The notes under the pieces were generated by a model, which ran no database searches, had not been told where the DNA came from, and saw only the letters and a list, made by a program, of their open reading frames with translations. From Drosophila pseudoobscura (taxonomy: Eukaryota > Arthropoda > Insecta > Diptera > Drosophilidae), in contig NC_046679.1 in assembly GCF_009870125.1 (NCBI RefSeq), positions 10,168,001 to 10,232,000 on the forward strand: DNA of 64,000 nt. Reading direction: 5' to 3'. Positions 51,001-59,302 of this stretch are shown here, in pieces (within the stretch, counting starts at the first letter, position 1; every line of letters starts with the position of its first letter). Both the position numbers and the translations under genes were made by a program.

Positions 51001-54000
51001 ATCGGCCATTCTACAAAAAACTATTACCTTTTATTTGACTAAACAATGCATTCGAGGCTACCTGATGAGAAGCTGTCATTAAAAGAATGCATAAAATAAA
51101 TATACATACATACATAAGTGTAAGAAATCGTATCTATATGGTAGATTTATGTGCAGAGGTTCCGAAGCAAATCAATTTGGGTATGTCTGTCGCCCTGCGG
51201 GTAGTAGACTCTTTCATTTGGGGCTTAAATATCAGTTCACCATGAAGAGCCATCTTGTGCTGGCCCTTGCGCTGTGCTGGCTCCCTCTTTTATCGGTAAA
51301 GAGTCCTTAACTAGAACGATCTTAGCTAATCCCCGATCCCTTGCAGTTGGCAGATAATGGCGAAAATATAAGCTCCGCAAACATGTCAAGCTTTGAAATT
51401 TTAAAAAAGTTGACGGATGTTACCAAAATGAAGTGTTACCTATATTGGATGTCCAGACTTGTCAAGAATTCAGGAAGTATAGTTTCTGAGTTGTTTAAAT
51501 GTGGCAAACAATATGGCGGAAAAGCAATTCGCGTAGTGACCGCCTTCAAAGACCTTGTCGCAGGAATGTTGCCTATTTTTAATTCCTGTAAGGGTGTAAT
51601 CGTTGATGCAATCGTCGGTGGAGCAACTTGTGTGAAAGCATTTGCACAACAGGCATTCTCTTTGGTGGAATCATTGACTAAGTTCAACAAGGAGATGAGC
51701 AGTGAACCAAACAATGAATCCAGCTGCGTGAACACTGCTTTTAAGAAATATTTCGAAGCTTCAAGTGTTTACGAAGTCATCGATAGCTGTTCCCTTCCGG
51801 TTACAACAACAACTGCTAAACCAGTTACAACTACCCAGCCTCCTACTGATAAGCCATTCTACAAAAAAATAATTTCTTTATTTGACTAAATAATGCATTC
51901 GAGGCTACCCGATGAGAAGCTGTCATTAAAAGAATCCATAAAGTAAATATACATACATTAGTGTAAGAAATCGTATCTATATGGCAGATTTATGTGCAGA
52001 GGTTCCGAAGCAAATCAATTTGGTTATGTCTGTCGCCCTGCGGGTAGTAGACTCTTTCATTTGGGGCTTAAATGTCAGTTCACCATGAAGACCCATCTTG
52101 TGCTGGCCTTTGCGCTGTGCTGGTTCCCTCTTTTATCGGTAAAAAGCCCTTAACTAGAAAGATATAAGCTAATCCCCAATCCCTTGCAGTTGGCAGATAA
52201 TGGCGAAAAAATAAGCTCCGCAAACATGTCAAGCTTTCAAATTTTCAAAAAATTGACGGATGTTACCAATATGAAGTGTTACCTATATTGGATGTCCAGA
52301 CTTGTCAAGAATTCAGGAAATATAGTTTCTGAGTTGGCAAAATGTGTCAAACAATTTAGCGACAAAGCAATTCGCGTAGTGACCGCCTTCAACGACCTTG
52401 TCGCAGGAATCGAGCCTATTTTTGAATCATGTAAGGGTGTAATCGTGGATGCAATCGTCGGTGGAACATCTTGTGTGAAAGCATTTGTCCAAAAGGCATA
52501 CTCTTTGATTGGATCATTGAAAAAGTTCAACAGCGATGTTAACAGTGGACCAAACACTCAATCCGGGTGCGCGAGCACGGCTTTTAAGAAATATTTCGAA
52601 GCTTCAAGTGTTTACGAAGTCATCGATAGCTGTTCCCTTCCGGTTACGACAACAACTGCTAAACCTGTTACAACTACCCAGCCTCCTACCGATAAGCCAT
52701 TCTACAAAAAAATAATTTCTTTATTTGACTAAACAATGCATTCGAGGCTACCTGATGAGAAGCTCTCATTAAATGAATGCATACATAAGTGTAAGAAATC
52801 GTTTCACTATGGTAGATTAATGTGCAGATCTTCCGAAGCAAATCTATTTGGGTATGTATGTCTTTCTGCGAGCTGAAGACTCTTTCATTTATGGCTTAAA
52901 TGCCATTTCACCATGAAGACCCATCTTGTGCTGGCCGTTGCGCTGTGCTTGTTCCCTCTTTTATCGGTAAAAAGCCTTTAACTAGAAAGATCTTGGCTAA
53001 TCGCCGATCCCTTGCAGTTGGCAGAGGATGAAACAATAAGTTCCGCGAATATGTCAACCTTTGCCATCGCCCTAAGATTATTGGACCCAAGGAATATAAT
53101 GTGCTTTATATCGTGGCTGAACAAACTCGTCAAGAAAGCGCCAGCATTAACTCGAGAAGTGGTGGATTGTAGCATAGGACTCGCAGATTTGGAGTATAAA
53201 ATTCTGTCCGCCTTGGAAAAGCTTGTGACCATAGCCGGTCAGATTGTTTTCGCCTGTGCGGGCTTGGTCTTAAATGCAGTTATTGGTGGTATCTCTTGTG
53301 TCAAAGGAGTTGCAACACAGGTCCTGGATCTAGTTCCAGTCATGAAAAGATTCCAGGAAGCAATAAGCGGTGGTGAACACGAAAATGCGGTGCAATGCGT
53401 AAAGGAATCGTTCAAGAAATTTTTCGATGTCTCAAGTGTTTACGAAGTTGTCGATGCCTGTATCTTTCCCAACAATTCGGCACCTTAAACAAGGGCTCTC
53501 CTAGCCAGTGAAAGGTTCTATAAAGTATATACATACTACTTGAAAGGTTATATAAAGTATATACAAATAACTATGCAAATTTGAAGGACTTACTCGGGTG
53601 GATCGTACGGAAAACGGGCTATGAACACGCAGCAGCGGCCCTTTCCAGGAATATCCAGCATATCCACTTGCGGTTCGCTAGCTCCATTCAAACCATGATT
53701 TCGAGCTGTTCATAGAATAATGTTTATAGATATGGTCCTTCCTATAGGTTTATGTGACGACTGTACTTACTGTCGAGATCCAGGGCACCCAGCGCCAGGC
53801 CGCCCCGATTGTGCATCATGCAGAGGTTCAGGCCATCTGCGAATTCGTCCAGACCCCAATTGCTGGGCGGTATTGGCGAGCAGGGTGAGCTCCGGTTGCC
53901 GTACCGGGTCAGTGGTATCTCGATCTCATCCAGCATCTTCATCTTGGAGGCCTGACGCAGGGCAGCCGACGTGAACGGATACGAGGCGCTCGAGGCCACA

Positions 54001-57000
54001 TCTAGAAACGGTGGACCATACGAGCTGCCCAATCCTCCGGCGGCTCCGGCACTCAGGCCATACAGCGATGTGGCCCCCGTGATGCCACTGCCGCTTGGCC
54101 CGGCGCCCAGACCAAGTCCGGCCGCGCCCAGCAGGGCGCTGGTATCGAGCATGCTGATGTTGCCCAGGGTGGGATGCGTCAGCGAGGAGCCGGCGGCGCC
54201 ACCGCTGCCACCCAGCCCCAGACCGGAGTAGCTGCTCGAGCCAGCGGGCGGCAGGTTATGCGAGTTGAGTGACAGGAGGGGCATGGTTGTGCTCTGTAAA
54301 TTGTACAGTTGTATTGTTCCGCGCTACTCGATTCAGATTTCAGATTTCAGATTCAGTTTCAATATCAATTCAGTGTCGATTGCAGGTGTGTTTTGCAATT
54401 TTGGATTTTGTTTCGGGTGTTTCGAATTTACAAGGCGATTTTTTTGGTTTTTGTGAGTTTTTTGGGTTTGTATTGGTTGTTGTTTTTGGGTTATTTTACA
54501 GGTTGGGGTTAGTTAGTTATAAGGATATACAGACACGACACGGGTTTGGTTGTATGTACACGCACACACATAGAGAGATGTACATAGATACAGATGCAGA
54601 CATACATATAGATTGATTGCAGAACGAATTGATTGGCGTTTGACGGTGTGCGATCGAACCGCAGATTTATCAGAGTCAAAGCACATGGAATATATCACAC
54701 ACGAGTGGAAGAACACGTCGAGAGGAGAGATTGAGGAAGAGAGCAGAGGGAAGACAAGAAACAAGAGAGAGAGAGAGAGAGAGAGAAAGAAAGCACATAA
54801 AATGGGAAAAGAGAGATCACAGAGAGTACACGTTTATTCGGCTGGAGAAAGACAAACGTATCATAAATACGATGGATTGGTTGGGTATGGATAATACACT
54901 GATCTGATCTGATGTGGGCCATGAAATGGGTTAGTACGAGTACGAGTACGATTAGTTTCTGCTATGAACTGAAGCCGTTTCCAAGCAATATATATTGTAT
55001 GTACGGGTATGGAATGGTAAGCATCCAATCATCGTCATCATCATCATCATCATCATCATCATTAACATCATCAAAAAACGTTTATCAACAACGAACGGGA
55101 AGCTTTCAAATGAAATTCTTAGTTAGGTTTTTTACGTTTTGTACAGATATGCATGTGTATCGTTTACTATATATGTATGTACAATATGTGTCGATTTATG
55201 GGAACTAAGAGGAGTCGGAAATGTTATGTGATGCAGGTGTATGTACAGCAGTATGTAAGGGAAGTGCTTTAAGCTATAGAGAACCAACTAAATCAAATCT
55301 GTTTAATGACTCCACTCATACGATATATTATGAGCTGACAGGTGGCACATGGTAACAACTTAGTCGTTAGCTATCTCATAACTCATACGAGAGAGCCGTG
55401 GGTGGCTTTGAAGAAAGCCTGGAGCCCCTTTCAAACACCACCCAAAGAAATTTTAGAATTTACATTCTGTTTGGTATTACATATCTTGACAACACTTTCC
55501 TGACATACTTTACATATGTTTTGTATAGTTTATAATGATCTTTACATGAGTGTGTGGATAAAATGCATTTTCTAGCATGCCAGCAAAAGCGTTAATGGTT
55601 CATAGCTGCAAAGGTCAACAAGTGGTAATGACTAAATGGAGTAAGCAATAAATTTTAGCATGGAATTGGATATATGTATGTATGTATGATCTGATAAAAA
55701 ATCTAGTGGATGTCTTAGGATCTATGTGTGTGTGTTGTTTTTGTGGCTGTTTATGTCGTAGTGGGTGGTGTGTGTGGCTGTGTGTGGATGTATGTATATT
55801 TTCATCACTAATGCAACTACAACCAAACTCAATTTGTGAGATTTACACTGAGACACAGACGTCATTCGTCGGTCGGAAGCTGCAGGAGCCGAGCCAAGCC
55901 TCATCGACGATGAACGATCATCGGATCAACGATCAAAAAACGAACGAACGAACGAATGAAAGCAGTTAAGTTATGATCGCTATGGGTACAAAGAATTAAA
56001 TAGTATTATCTTATGATTCGGTGATGCTCTAGATATTTTTTGCAAGCCAAAAATGAACCAATGCCGTGGCGATGCCAAAAAGCTTCAAAGCATATTTGAT
56101 CGGTTCGGGATTACGAGAAAGTTTACAAATACTATTGGAAATTGCAGCTGTTGTACTGGTTGTTGTTGTAGTTAGATGCATTGCGATTGAAAATAGTTGG
56201 TTTACCTGACTTAATGCCGTTGGCATAGCCTTCATCGTGTGAATATTTACCGGCAATGGTGGGATGCCAGTGATGCCACTAGTACCGCTCAGCAGCTTCT
56301 CCACGGACGTCTGGCCAATGCCGCCGTAGGCGGCCGCGTTCAGTGATTGTATGGCATGGCTGCTTAGACTCGAGGATATGCCGCTGATTGAGTTGGGCAC
56401 CAGGGCCGATATGGATTGGAGGCCACTACTCCCAGCTCCAGCTCCAACGGCGGCGGCCACGCTCTGCGAGCCAACGCTGGCGCCGCTCAAACTGGTGCTG
56501 GCACCATTGGGCAGCGTGGAGGCCAGGGAGTGCGGCAGACTCGAATAGCCGGAGGATAAAGCCGAGACGCAGCCGCTCGAGGTGCCGCCTAATACGGCCC
56601 TTTTATAACGATTCAGTTCTTCTTCGAGTTCTGCAAAAGAAATGTATGTTTAATTCATGGAAAACCGTGTTACGGGACGGCACTTACCACTCTTTGATAT
56701 GGTTCTAAATTCGCTATTTACCGTGCTCAACATGGAACTGGGCGGCAATGCTGACATGCTGGCGCTGGCCGAGGTGCGAGGCTGTTCCAGCTCGGCCAGC
56801 ACACGATTATCCTGAATACCACAAAGTAAACAAGATAATAATTAGTTGTAAATAAATAAAACCCAAAAGCAACGCAGAGAAAGGATCTACTAGGATCTAC
56901 TACTCTTCATTCTCATTGATCGCTAGAACTCATTCCGCTGCTCGCAGGCAGTGCAAGCTAGACCAAGATGAATTGAGTCATAAGGTGATGTCGTCAGCAA

Positions 57001-59032
57001 ATCTTCTCTCTTTCGAGGACCATCCGGTTGTCAGTTTGCATGTAAGCGTGCAGAGCGTAAAACGTTTTCTATGTTTCTCTAGCGGTTGTGAGAGTCAAGA
57101 GAGCGTGGATGGTCCTCACCACAGTGGAAGACGTCACCTTATAACTAAATGCATCATGAGCTAGACCCTTAGCGAAGCTGAGATGCTACAGATGGCACTA
57201 TTGGTACGTGCCTGCCCTGACCCTACTACAGAGCGCTTTCGCTTATGCATTTTCAAGTCTAAGTAGGCCTTTCCTACTTTCCTTTTCCAATATTTTCGGA
57301 TCAAAGTAGGACGTTACATTGTTACCCTTGGATGGCTGGCGGAACAGTATTCAATACTAGGAGCTAGGAAAACAAAGAAGTAACAGAGAAAAGAATTCGA
57401 AATTAAACGTTAGCAATAAATCAACTGGAGTTCTACGTCGCAATGAGCGACACCGAGGATTCAGCAGCTATGAGTGATCTCATGAAGGCGGCCAGCGAGC
57501 TGTCCGATAGCTTTGGCCAACTGATCATCCAGATCGATGGGCTATTGCTGGATGCCCACGTAGTCGACTCGGAAATTTTAAGCTCTTGCAACTACCGCCA
57601 CGAGCAGCTCATCAAGCATCTGGCGAATAAGGACGAGGAGGCGCTAGAGCTGCGCGAGAACCTGGAACTGAAGGCCACAGTGGAGGAGTACGTTGACGGC
57701 GTTCAGACGATCGTGGCCAAGTACAAGGAGCACTGTGAGGGCGACATGCTCTTGGAGAGCTACAACCTCCGTGAGAAATACATGGCGAGTCTCCAGGAGA
57801 TTGTCAACGGGCAGGACGAGCGCATCGATCGCATGTTTGATTTGATCAAAATCCTCGGCCAAATGAAGGATCTGGAGACCGGTCAAAACCAGGAGCTTAT
57901 TCGCCGCCTCTTTGGAGAGAACGAGATGATGCGCTGCCAGCTGCAGATCAACAATGACGGCGGATTCCCCCAGGGACCGGAACCCCACGAGACCAACGAG
58001 ATCGCCACGCAGTCTGATCTGAACGACTGGACTTCGGATGAGTCTAGTATGTTTAGCTTTATGTCGTGTCTGTCCCAGGGCGTCGACGACAGCGATTCTC
58101 TATCAGGCTGCTCGGTGGTCAGCCAGGTCGAAGTCAATCGTTTCATAGAAGAGGCTCTGAGCAAGGATAACGATTATGATGAGTCGTTTTCAAGCAGCGA
58201 GTATGAGTAAACCATCTCCGCTGATCCTACACCAAAACCCTACCAGATGTTTCACCCACACCCACACCCACACCCTTACCCACATATCTTTAACAATTGT
58301 CCTCTGCGTTGAATAAAATAAATATCTAAGTTTGGGTTCCCTTACAGTATCAGTAATGGGAGGGAACCCTTAGCCAAATCAATTTCCTGGCTGTTTCTGA
58401 CTGCCCATTACCTGCTCTATCTTTGCCATTATGATATCAATCTCCGAGCCTTGGTCCTGGTGACTGATTGTCGGTGCCCATGTGACGGTGGAACTGCTAG
58501 CCGATGTTGGAATGGGTCCACCGCCGGACCCCGTAGCGCCACTGCCCATGTGGGAGGATTGGCCCGAACGCGCGGCCTTGGCCTTCAAGGCGGCCGTCAG
58601 CTCGATTTGCAGCTCCTCGCAGTGCACGTTCTCCAGCGAAACCTAAAGAAACAGTTAATCATTCACATGGTGGTCCATAGAGCAGTCTGAGACATACCTT
58701 CTTTTCCAGTTCACGGGCTCTCGACTGTAGGTTCTCAACCGCCTCGGCATCGGGACGAGCGCTTCCGCTTAGATTGCGAATTTGTGCCAGGGTTTCCTGG
58801 GGAATGCACAAATGGACTAGTACAGGGAGCTTTTTAGGTTGTAGATGCCCCTAGGGATGCCCCTACCTGATGCGCCCGTTCAATCTCTGTGCGTCGCATT
58901 TCCGAGTCCCGCAGCTGGAGGCTGAGGGAGTCCAGCATTCCGTTGGGAGCGGTGCCAGCGGCCACGGCAGCGGCCGCCGACTGATGGTGGTGCATCGACT
59001 CGTACGGCATGCTGTGGCTGCCCCTATGACGA
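35278..59032 (-). CDS. Rbp: RIM-binding protein, 5'-partial in the window
   Basis: Presynaptic active-zone scaffold. By family knowledge its SH3 domains bind voltage-gated calcium channels and RIM, and it organises release sites with Bruchpilot. Nineteen coding exons, listed separately, run from 59032 down to the stop at 35278; together they give about 1825 residues with every junction in phase. Order: a helical/coiled-coil segment, a Ser/Gly-rich linker, SH3-I ([15 protein letters not shown]), three FN3 domains, a Q/M-rich linker, SH3-II ([19 protein letters not shown]), SH3-III ([20 protein letters not shown]) and a Q/M-rich tail ending GKFGFGFGK. The first exon here starts in phase 2 of a codon, so the start codon lies beyond 64000 or in an unrecognised upstream exon. 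Two introns host plus-strand genes. Confidence 0.93.
35455..35640. repeat. Coding minisatellite encoding GMQQ(Q) units
   Basis: About thirteen 12- or 15-base units (plus strand CCCTGYTGYTGCAT type) in the last Rbp exon. All length steps are multiples of three, so unit gain or loss keeps the frame. Confidence 0.85.
36100..39501 (-). other. Rbp: Rbp intron
   Basis: No gene seen. AT-rich with a TAG trinucleotide run (about 38820-38844) and several simple repeats. Confidence 0.5.
38820..38844. repeat. TAG trinucleotide microsatellite
   Basis: Eight TAG units in an Rbp intron; carries stop codons in one frame on the plus strand. Confidence 0.85.
39502..39539 (-). CDS. Rbp: Rbp 38-nt microexon
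   Basis: Acceptor TGTTAG, donor GTAAAT. It encodes [12 protein letters not shown] preceded by one split codon, and it converts the phase-1 end of the 42621-42900 exon to the phase 0 needed by the last exon. Without it the last exon would stop within about 8 codons. Confidence 0.65.
39540..42613 (-). other. Rbp: Rbp intron
   Basis: No gene seen. AT-rich simple sequence; short open frames only. Confidence 0.5.
42621..42900 (-). CDS. Rbp: Rbp exon, second half of SH3-III and Pro/Gly-rich tail
   Basis: Encodes [20 protein letters not shown], then [15 protein letters not shown] and a Gly/Arg/Pro-rich stretch. Two overlapping donors exist (GTAAAAG at 42620, GTAAGT at 42614), both in the same phase. 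Reading through gives a stop after GKSK at about 42607. Confidence 0.88.
43048..43134 (-). CDS. Rbp: Rbp 87-nt cassette exon inside SH3-III
   Basis: Acceptor CACTTAG, donor GTGAGTG, phase 0 at both ends. Encodes [20 protein letters not shown], then GFRQDVASE. Inclusion puts 29 residues between NVDAE and VELCFKTGE of SH3-III; skipping restores a standard SH3. It is therefore most likely an alternative exon. Confidence 0.6.
43253..43570 (-). CDS. Rbp: Rbp exon, end of SH3-II and start of SH3-III
   Basis: Encodes [20 protein letters not shown], a Met/Gly-rich linker, then [19 protein letters not shown] and NVDAE, stopping inside the RT-loop region of SH3-III. Confidence 0.9.
43571..44256 (-). 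other. Rbp: Rbp intron inside SH3-II
   Basis: No gene seen. Contains a GA tract near 43733-43748. Confidence 0.5.
44257..44940 (-). CDS. Rbp: Rbp exon, GQMP repeat and first half of SH3-II
   Basis: 228 codons. Starts [18 protein letters not shown], then polyQ, then about 24 GQMP/GQMQ units, then [17 protein letters not shown] and [10 protein letters not shown] of SH3-II. An in-frame ATG at 44997 upstream of the acceptor could support a separate short transcript. Confidence 0.9.
44470..44757. repeat. Coding minisatellite encoding GQMP/GQMQ units
   Basis: About 24 tandem 12-base units (plus strand consensus CATCTGTCCAGG) just before SH3-II of Rbp. Units differ by synonymous changes and P/Q switches. 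Confidence 0.9.
44941..46474 (-). other. Rbp: Rbp intron
   Basis: No gene seen. Includes an AGGTAC tandem run at about 45357-45380 and TG microsatellites. Confidence 0.5.
46475..46555 (-). CDS. Rbp: Rbp small phase-0 exon, probably alternative
   Basis: 81 bases, symmetric phase 0, encoding [19 protein letters not shown] then TQSQVNQN. Acceptor AACAG, donor GTAAGT. Skipping keeps the frame. It carries the GLLGGL motif also found near the C-terminus. Confidence 0.65.
46556..47757 (-). other. Rbp: Rbp intron
   Basis: No gene seen. A lone TTTCTCTCAGTGTA sequence at about 47180-47193 resembles the ends of the small repeats near 60 and 62 kb. Confidence 0.45.
47758..48035 (-). CDS. Rbp: Rbp exon, Q/M-rich linker
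   Basis: Starts [17 protein letters not shown] and continues as Gln/Met/Gly-rich sequence ending GQPGHQ. Donor GTGAGT. Confidence 0.85.
48111..48783 (-). CDS. Rbp: Rbp exon, end of FN3-1, FN3-2 and FN3-3
   Basis: 673 bases. FN3-2 includes [19 protein letters not shown] and [21 protein letters not shown]3-3 includes [20 protein letters not shown] and [15 protein letters not shown]. Donor GTGAGT at 48110. Confidence 0.92.
48845..49035 (-). CDS. Rbp: Rbp exon, FN3-1
   Basis: Encodes [20 protein letters not shown], then [20 protein letters not shown], a fibronectin type III fold completed at the start of the next exon. Confidence 0.9.
49270..49470 (-). CDS. Rbp: Rbp exon, acidic linker
   Basis: Encodes [20 protein letters not shown], a Pro-rich stretch and [18 protein letters not shown], linking SH3-I to the FN3 repeats. 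Confidence 0.88.
49550..49695 (-). CDS. Rbp: Rbp exon, second half of SH3-I
   Basis: Encodes [17 protein letters not shown], then [17 protein letters not shown], the typical end of an SH3 fold (GLVPASFV). Donor GTAGGG. Confidence 0.9.
49765..50262 (+). pseudogene. Decayed first copy of the nested secreted-protein family
   Basis: The promoter-side TTCATTTATGG, the signal-exon end (CACCACTAAATCGGTAAAAG), the TTGCAG acceptor and the start of exon 2 (TTAGCAGATAA) align with the intact copies. The signal-exon ATG is gone. Exon 2 is frameshifted near CTTATATTGGGTGGCCGGG and then stops at TGA, and most of the middle is deleted before a recognisable AAATTCCTCAGAGG and TCGTTTAAAGAATATATCTC end. It lies just downstream of an Rbp exon on the other strand. 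Confidence 0.75.
50389..51038 (+). CDS. Small secreted six-cysteine protein, copy A
   Basis: Two exons, 50389-50442 and 50502-51038, 196 residues. Exon 1 is the signal peptide [18 protein letters not shown]. The mature part begins [16 protein letters not shown] with an N-M-S glycosylation sequon conserved in all copies. Six cysteines recur at fixed positions in the family (KCYLYW, AKC, EAC, AAC, TEC and DSC here). The C-terminus is Thr-rich and ends [17 protein letters not shown] at 51095-51100. Extracellular; function unknown. It is nested antisense in an Rbp intron. Small, fast-evolving, signal-bearing tandem genes in flies are often seminal-fluid, salivary or immune proteins, but nothing here decides between these. 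A link to a Drosophila DUF725-like family is a guess. Confidence 0.8.
51242..51889 (+). CDS. Small secreted six-cysteine protein, copy B
   Basis: Exons 51242-51295 and 51347-51889 with a 51-nt intron, 198 residues. The signal peptide starts [18 protein letters not shown]. The mature start is [16 protein letters not shown]. Cysteines are at MKCYLYW, FKCGKQ, NSCKGV, ATCVKA, SSCVNT and DSCSLP. The tail [20 protein letters not shown] suggests O-glycosylation. It shares nearly identical upstream (about 51120-51241) and downstream sequence with copy C, and the B-to-C start distance is 843 bases. No domain recognised. Confidence 0.82.
52085..52732 (+). CDS. Small secreted six-cysteine protein, copy C
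   Basis: Exons 52085-52138 and 52190-52732, 198 residues. Signal peptide [18 protein letters not shown]. The mature body mixes features: its [20 protein letters not shown] block matches copy A almost exactly, while its signal exon and tail match copy B. This pattern fits gene conversion or unequal exchange. All six cysteines and the N-M-S sequon are kept. Confidence 0.82.
52913..53488 (+). CDS. Small secreted six-cysteine protein, divergent copy D
   Basis: Exons 52913-52966 and 53018-53488, 174 residues. The signal exon ([18 protein letters not shown]) is very close to copy C. The mature body has diverged ([20 protein letters not shown]) but keeps the sequon, the six cysteines (IMCF, VDCS, FACA, ISCV, VQCV, DACI) and the [14 protein letters not shown] end. 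It lacks the Thr/Pro tail and stops at NNSAP. It is the last copy, about 100 bases from the next Rbp exon on the opposite strand. Confidence 0.8.
53594..53705 (-). CDS. Rbp: Rbp exon, first half of SH3-I
   Basis: Encodes [19 protein letters not shown], then [14 protein letters not shown]. The split Glu codon GA|G joins to 49695, 3.9 kb away. The intron between holds the secreted-protein gene array on the other strand. Confidence 0.88.
53771..54293 (-). CDS. Rbp: Rbp exon, Gly/Ser-rich linker before SH3-I
   Basis: Contains [15 protein letters not shown], a Gly/Ala-rich stretch, then [19 protein letters not shown] and [17 protein letters not shown]. Donor GTAAGT. The start is set at the CAG of TTTACAG. 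Confidence 0.85.
54294..56205 (-). other. Rbp: Rbp intron
   Basis: No gene seen. Contains a GA tract (about 54765-54787) and a CAT trinucleotide run (about 55030-55062). Confidence 0.5.
55030..55062. repeat. CAT trinucleotide microsatellite
   Basis: About ten CAT units in an Rbp intron. Confidence 0.85.
56206..56630 (-). CDS. Rbp: Rbp exon, Ser/Gly/Ala-rich linker
   Basis: Begins [19 protein letters not shown], continues as Ser/Gly-rich low-complexity sequence and ends [10 protein letters not shown]. Donor GTAAAC. Reading past the donor gives a hydrophobic tail, which I take to be intron. Confidence 0.85.
56688..56811 (-). CDS. Rbp: Rbp exon
   Basis: Starts [19 protein letters not shown] and ends EFRTISKS. 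Joins in phase on both sides. Donor GTAAGT. Confidence 0.85.
56958..57165. repeat. About 200-nt imperfect inverted repeat (long hairpin)
   Basis: The left arm 56967-56995 (GATGAATTGAGTCATAAGGT and on) pairs with 57127-57155 (AGACGTCACCTTATAACT and on), sharing ATAAGGTGAYGTC. A second block, GAGGACCATCC at 57015-57025, pairs with GGATGGTCCTC at 57107-57117. An outer CTAG-containing block extends the stem. The loop is about 80 nt. It lies between an Rbp exon and the SIKE-like gene. No protein is supported. Confidence 0.6.
57443..58210 (+). CDS. Intronless SIKE/FGFR1OP2-like coiled-coil protein
   Basis: 255 residues, ATG preceded by GTCGCA, single exon, nested antisense in an Rbp intron. Residues about 55-180 resemble the SIKE/FGFR1OP2 family: a [20 protein letters not shown] block, then [20 protein letters not shown], then [19 protein letters not shown], matching the ALELIMSKYREQM, IDRICEMGEVMRKA and LELENKELRELL pattern of that family. 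The C-terminal 70 residues are acidic and Ser-rich (ending SFSSSEYE). Family members belong to STRIPAK phosphatase-kinase complexes. Absence of introns suggests a retrocopy of Fgop2 or an old duplicate; a testis role is common for such copies but not shown here. AATAAA at 58312-58317. Confidence 0.7.
   Translation: MSDTEDSAAMSDLMKAASELSDSFGQLIIQIDGLLLDAHVVDSEILSSCNYRHEQLIKHLANKDEEALELRENLELKATVEEYVDGVQTIVAKYKEHCEGDMLLESYNLREKYMASLQEIVNGQDERIDRMFDLIKILGQMKDLETGQNQELIRRLFGENEMMRCQLQINNDGGFPQGPEPHETNEIATQSDLNDWTSDESSMFSFMSCLSQGVDDSDSLSGCSVVSQVEVNRFIEEALSKDNDYDESFSSSEYE
58312..58317 (+). terminator. Polyadenylation signal of the SIKE-like gene
   Basis: AATAAA about 100 bases after the stop, preceded by a CACCCA repeat at 58255-58275. 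It supports this being an expressed gene rather than a dead retrocopy. Confidence 0.5.
58412..58642 (-). CDS. Rbp: Rbp exon, coiled coil and Ser-rich linker
   Basis: 77 codons, starting [20 protein letters not shown] and ending [10 protein letters not shown]. Donor GTAATG at 58411. The next exon is 1.6 kb away, across the intron that carries the SIKE-like gene. Confidence 0.85.
58698..58796 (-). CDS. Rbp: Rbp exon, coiled coil
   Basis: 33 codons, phase 0 at both ends. Starts [15 protein letters not shown] and ends [11 protein letters not shown], continuing the helical segment. Donor GTATGT. Confidence 0.85.
58867..59032 (-). CDS. Rbp: Rbp exon, coiled-coil start
   Basis: Acceptor TTTCAG, donor GTAGGG. 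Encodes [17 protein letters not shown] and ends [19 protein letters not shown], a charged helix. An internal ATG (MPYES) could serve as an alternative start. Confidence 0.85.
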
Positions 59033-59302
59033 CTGAAATGCAAAGGAAAACAATGGAGGATTAGACTCTCTCTCAATCATCGATAAATAAAAGCCAGTCG
59101 GCGGGGGTCTCGACTGCGACTTGACTCCATTTAGCTCTTATAAATAGTAGTATTTTGTTGTTGTTTTTGATATCCTTTGCATTGGATATTTTACTTATTT
59201 ATGTGCACGCCGTGGTCGTGTGGAAATAGGTCAGCTGCTGGTGCTGCGGCGGCTTTCAATAGGCGCCACCACGCACGTGTCTGTGGGTCATTGCTGAGGG
59301 TG

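Larger units (their letters stand above)
49765..53490 (+). repeat. Tandem array of about 0.83-0.85 kb gene units
   Basis: Start-to-start distances are 853 (A to B), 843 (B to C) and 828 (C to D), with a shortened decayed unit of about 0.6 kb first. Spacer sequences are shared, for example TTCGAGGCTACCYGATGAGA after each of A, B and C, and GACTCTTTCATTT before each of B, C and D. This supports origin by unequal crossing-over. Confidence 0.85.
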
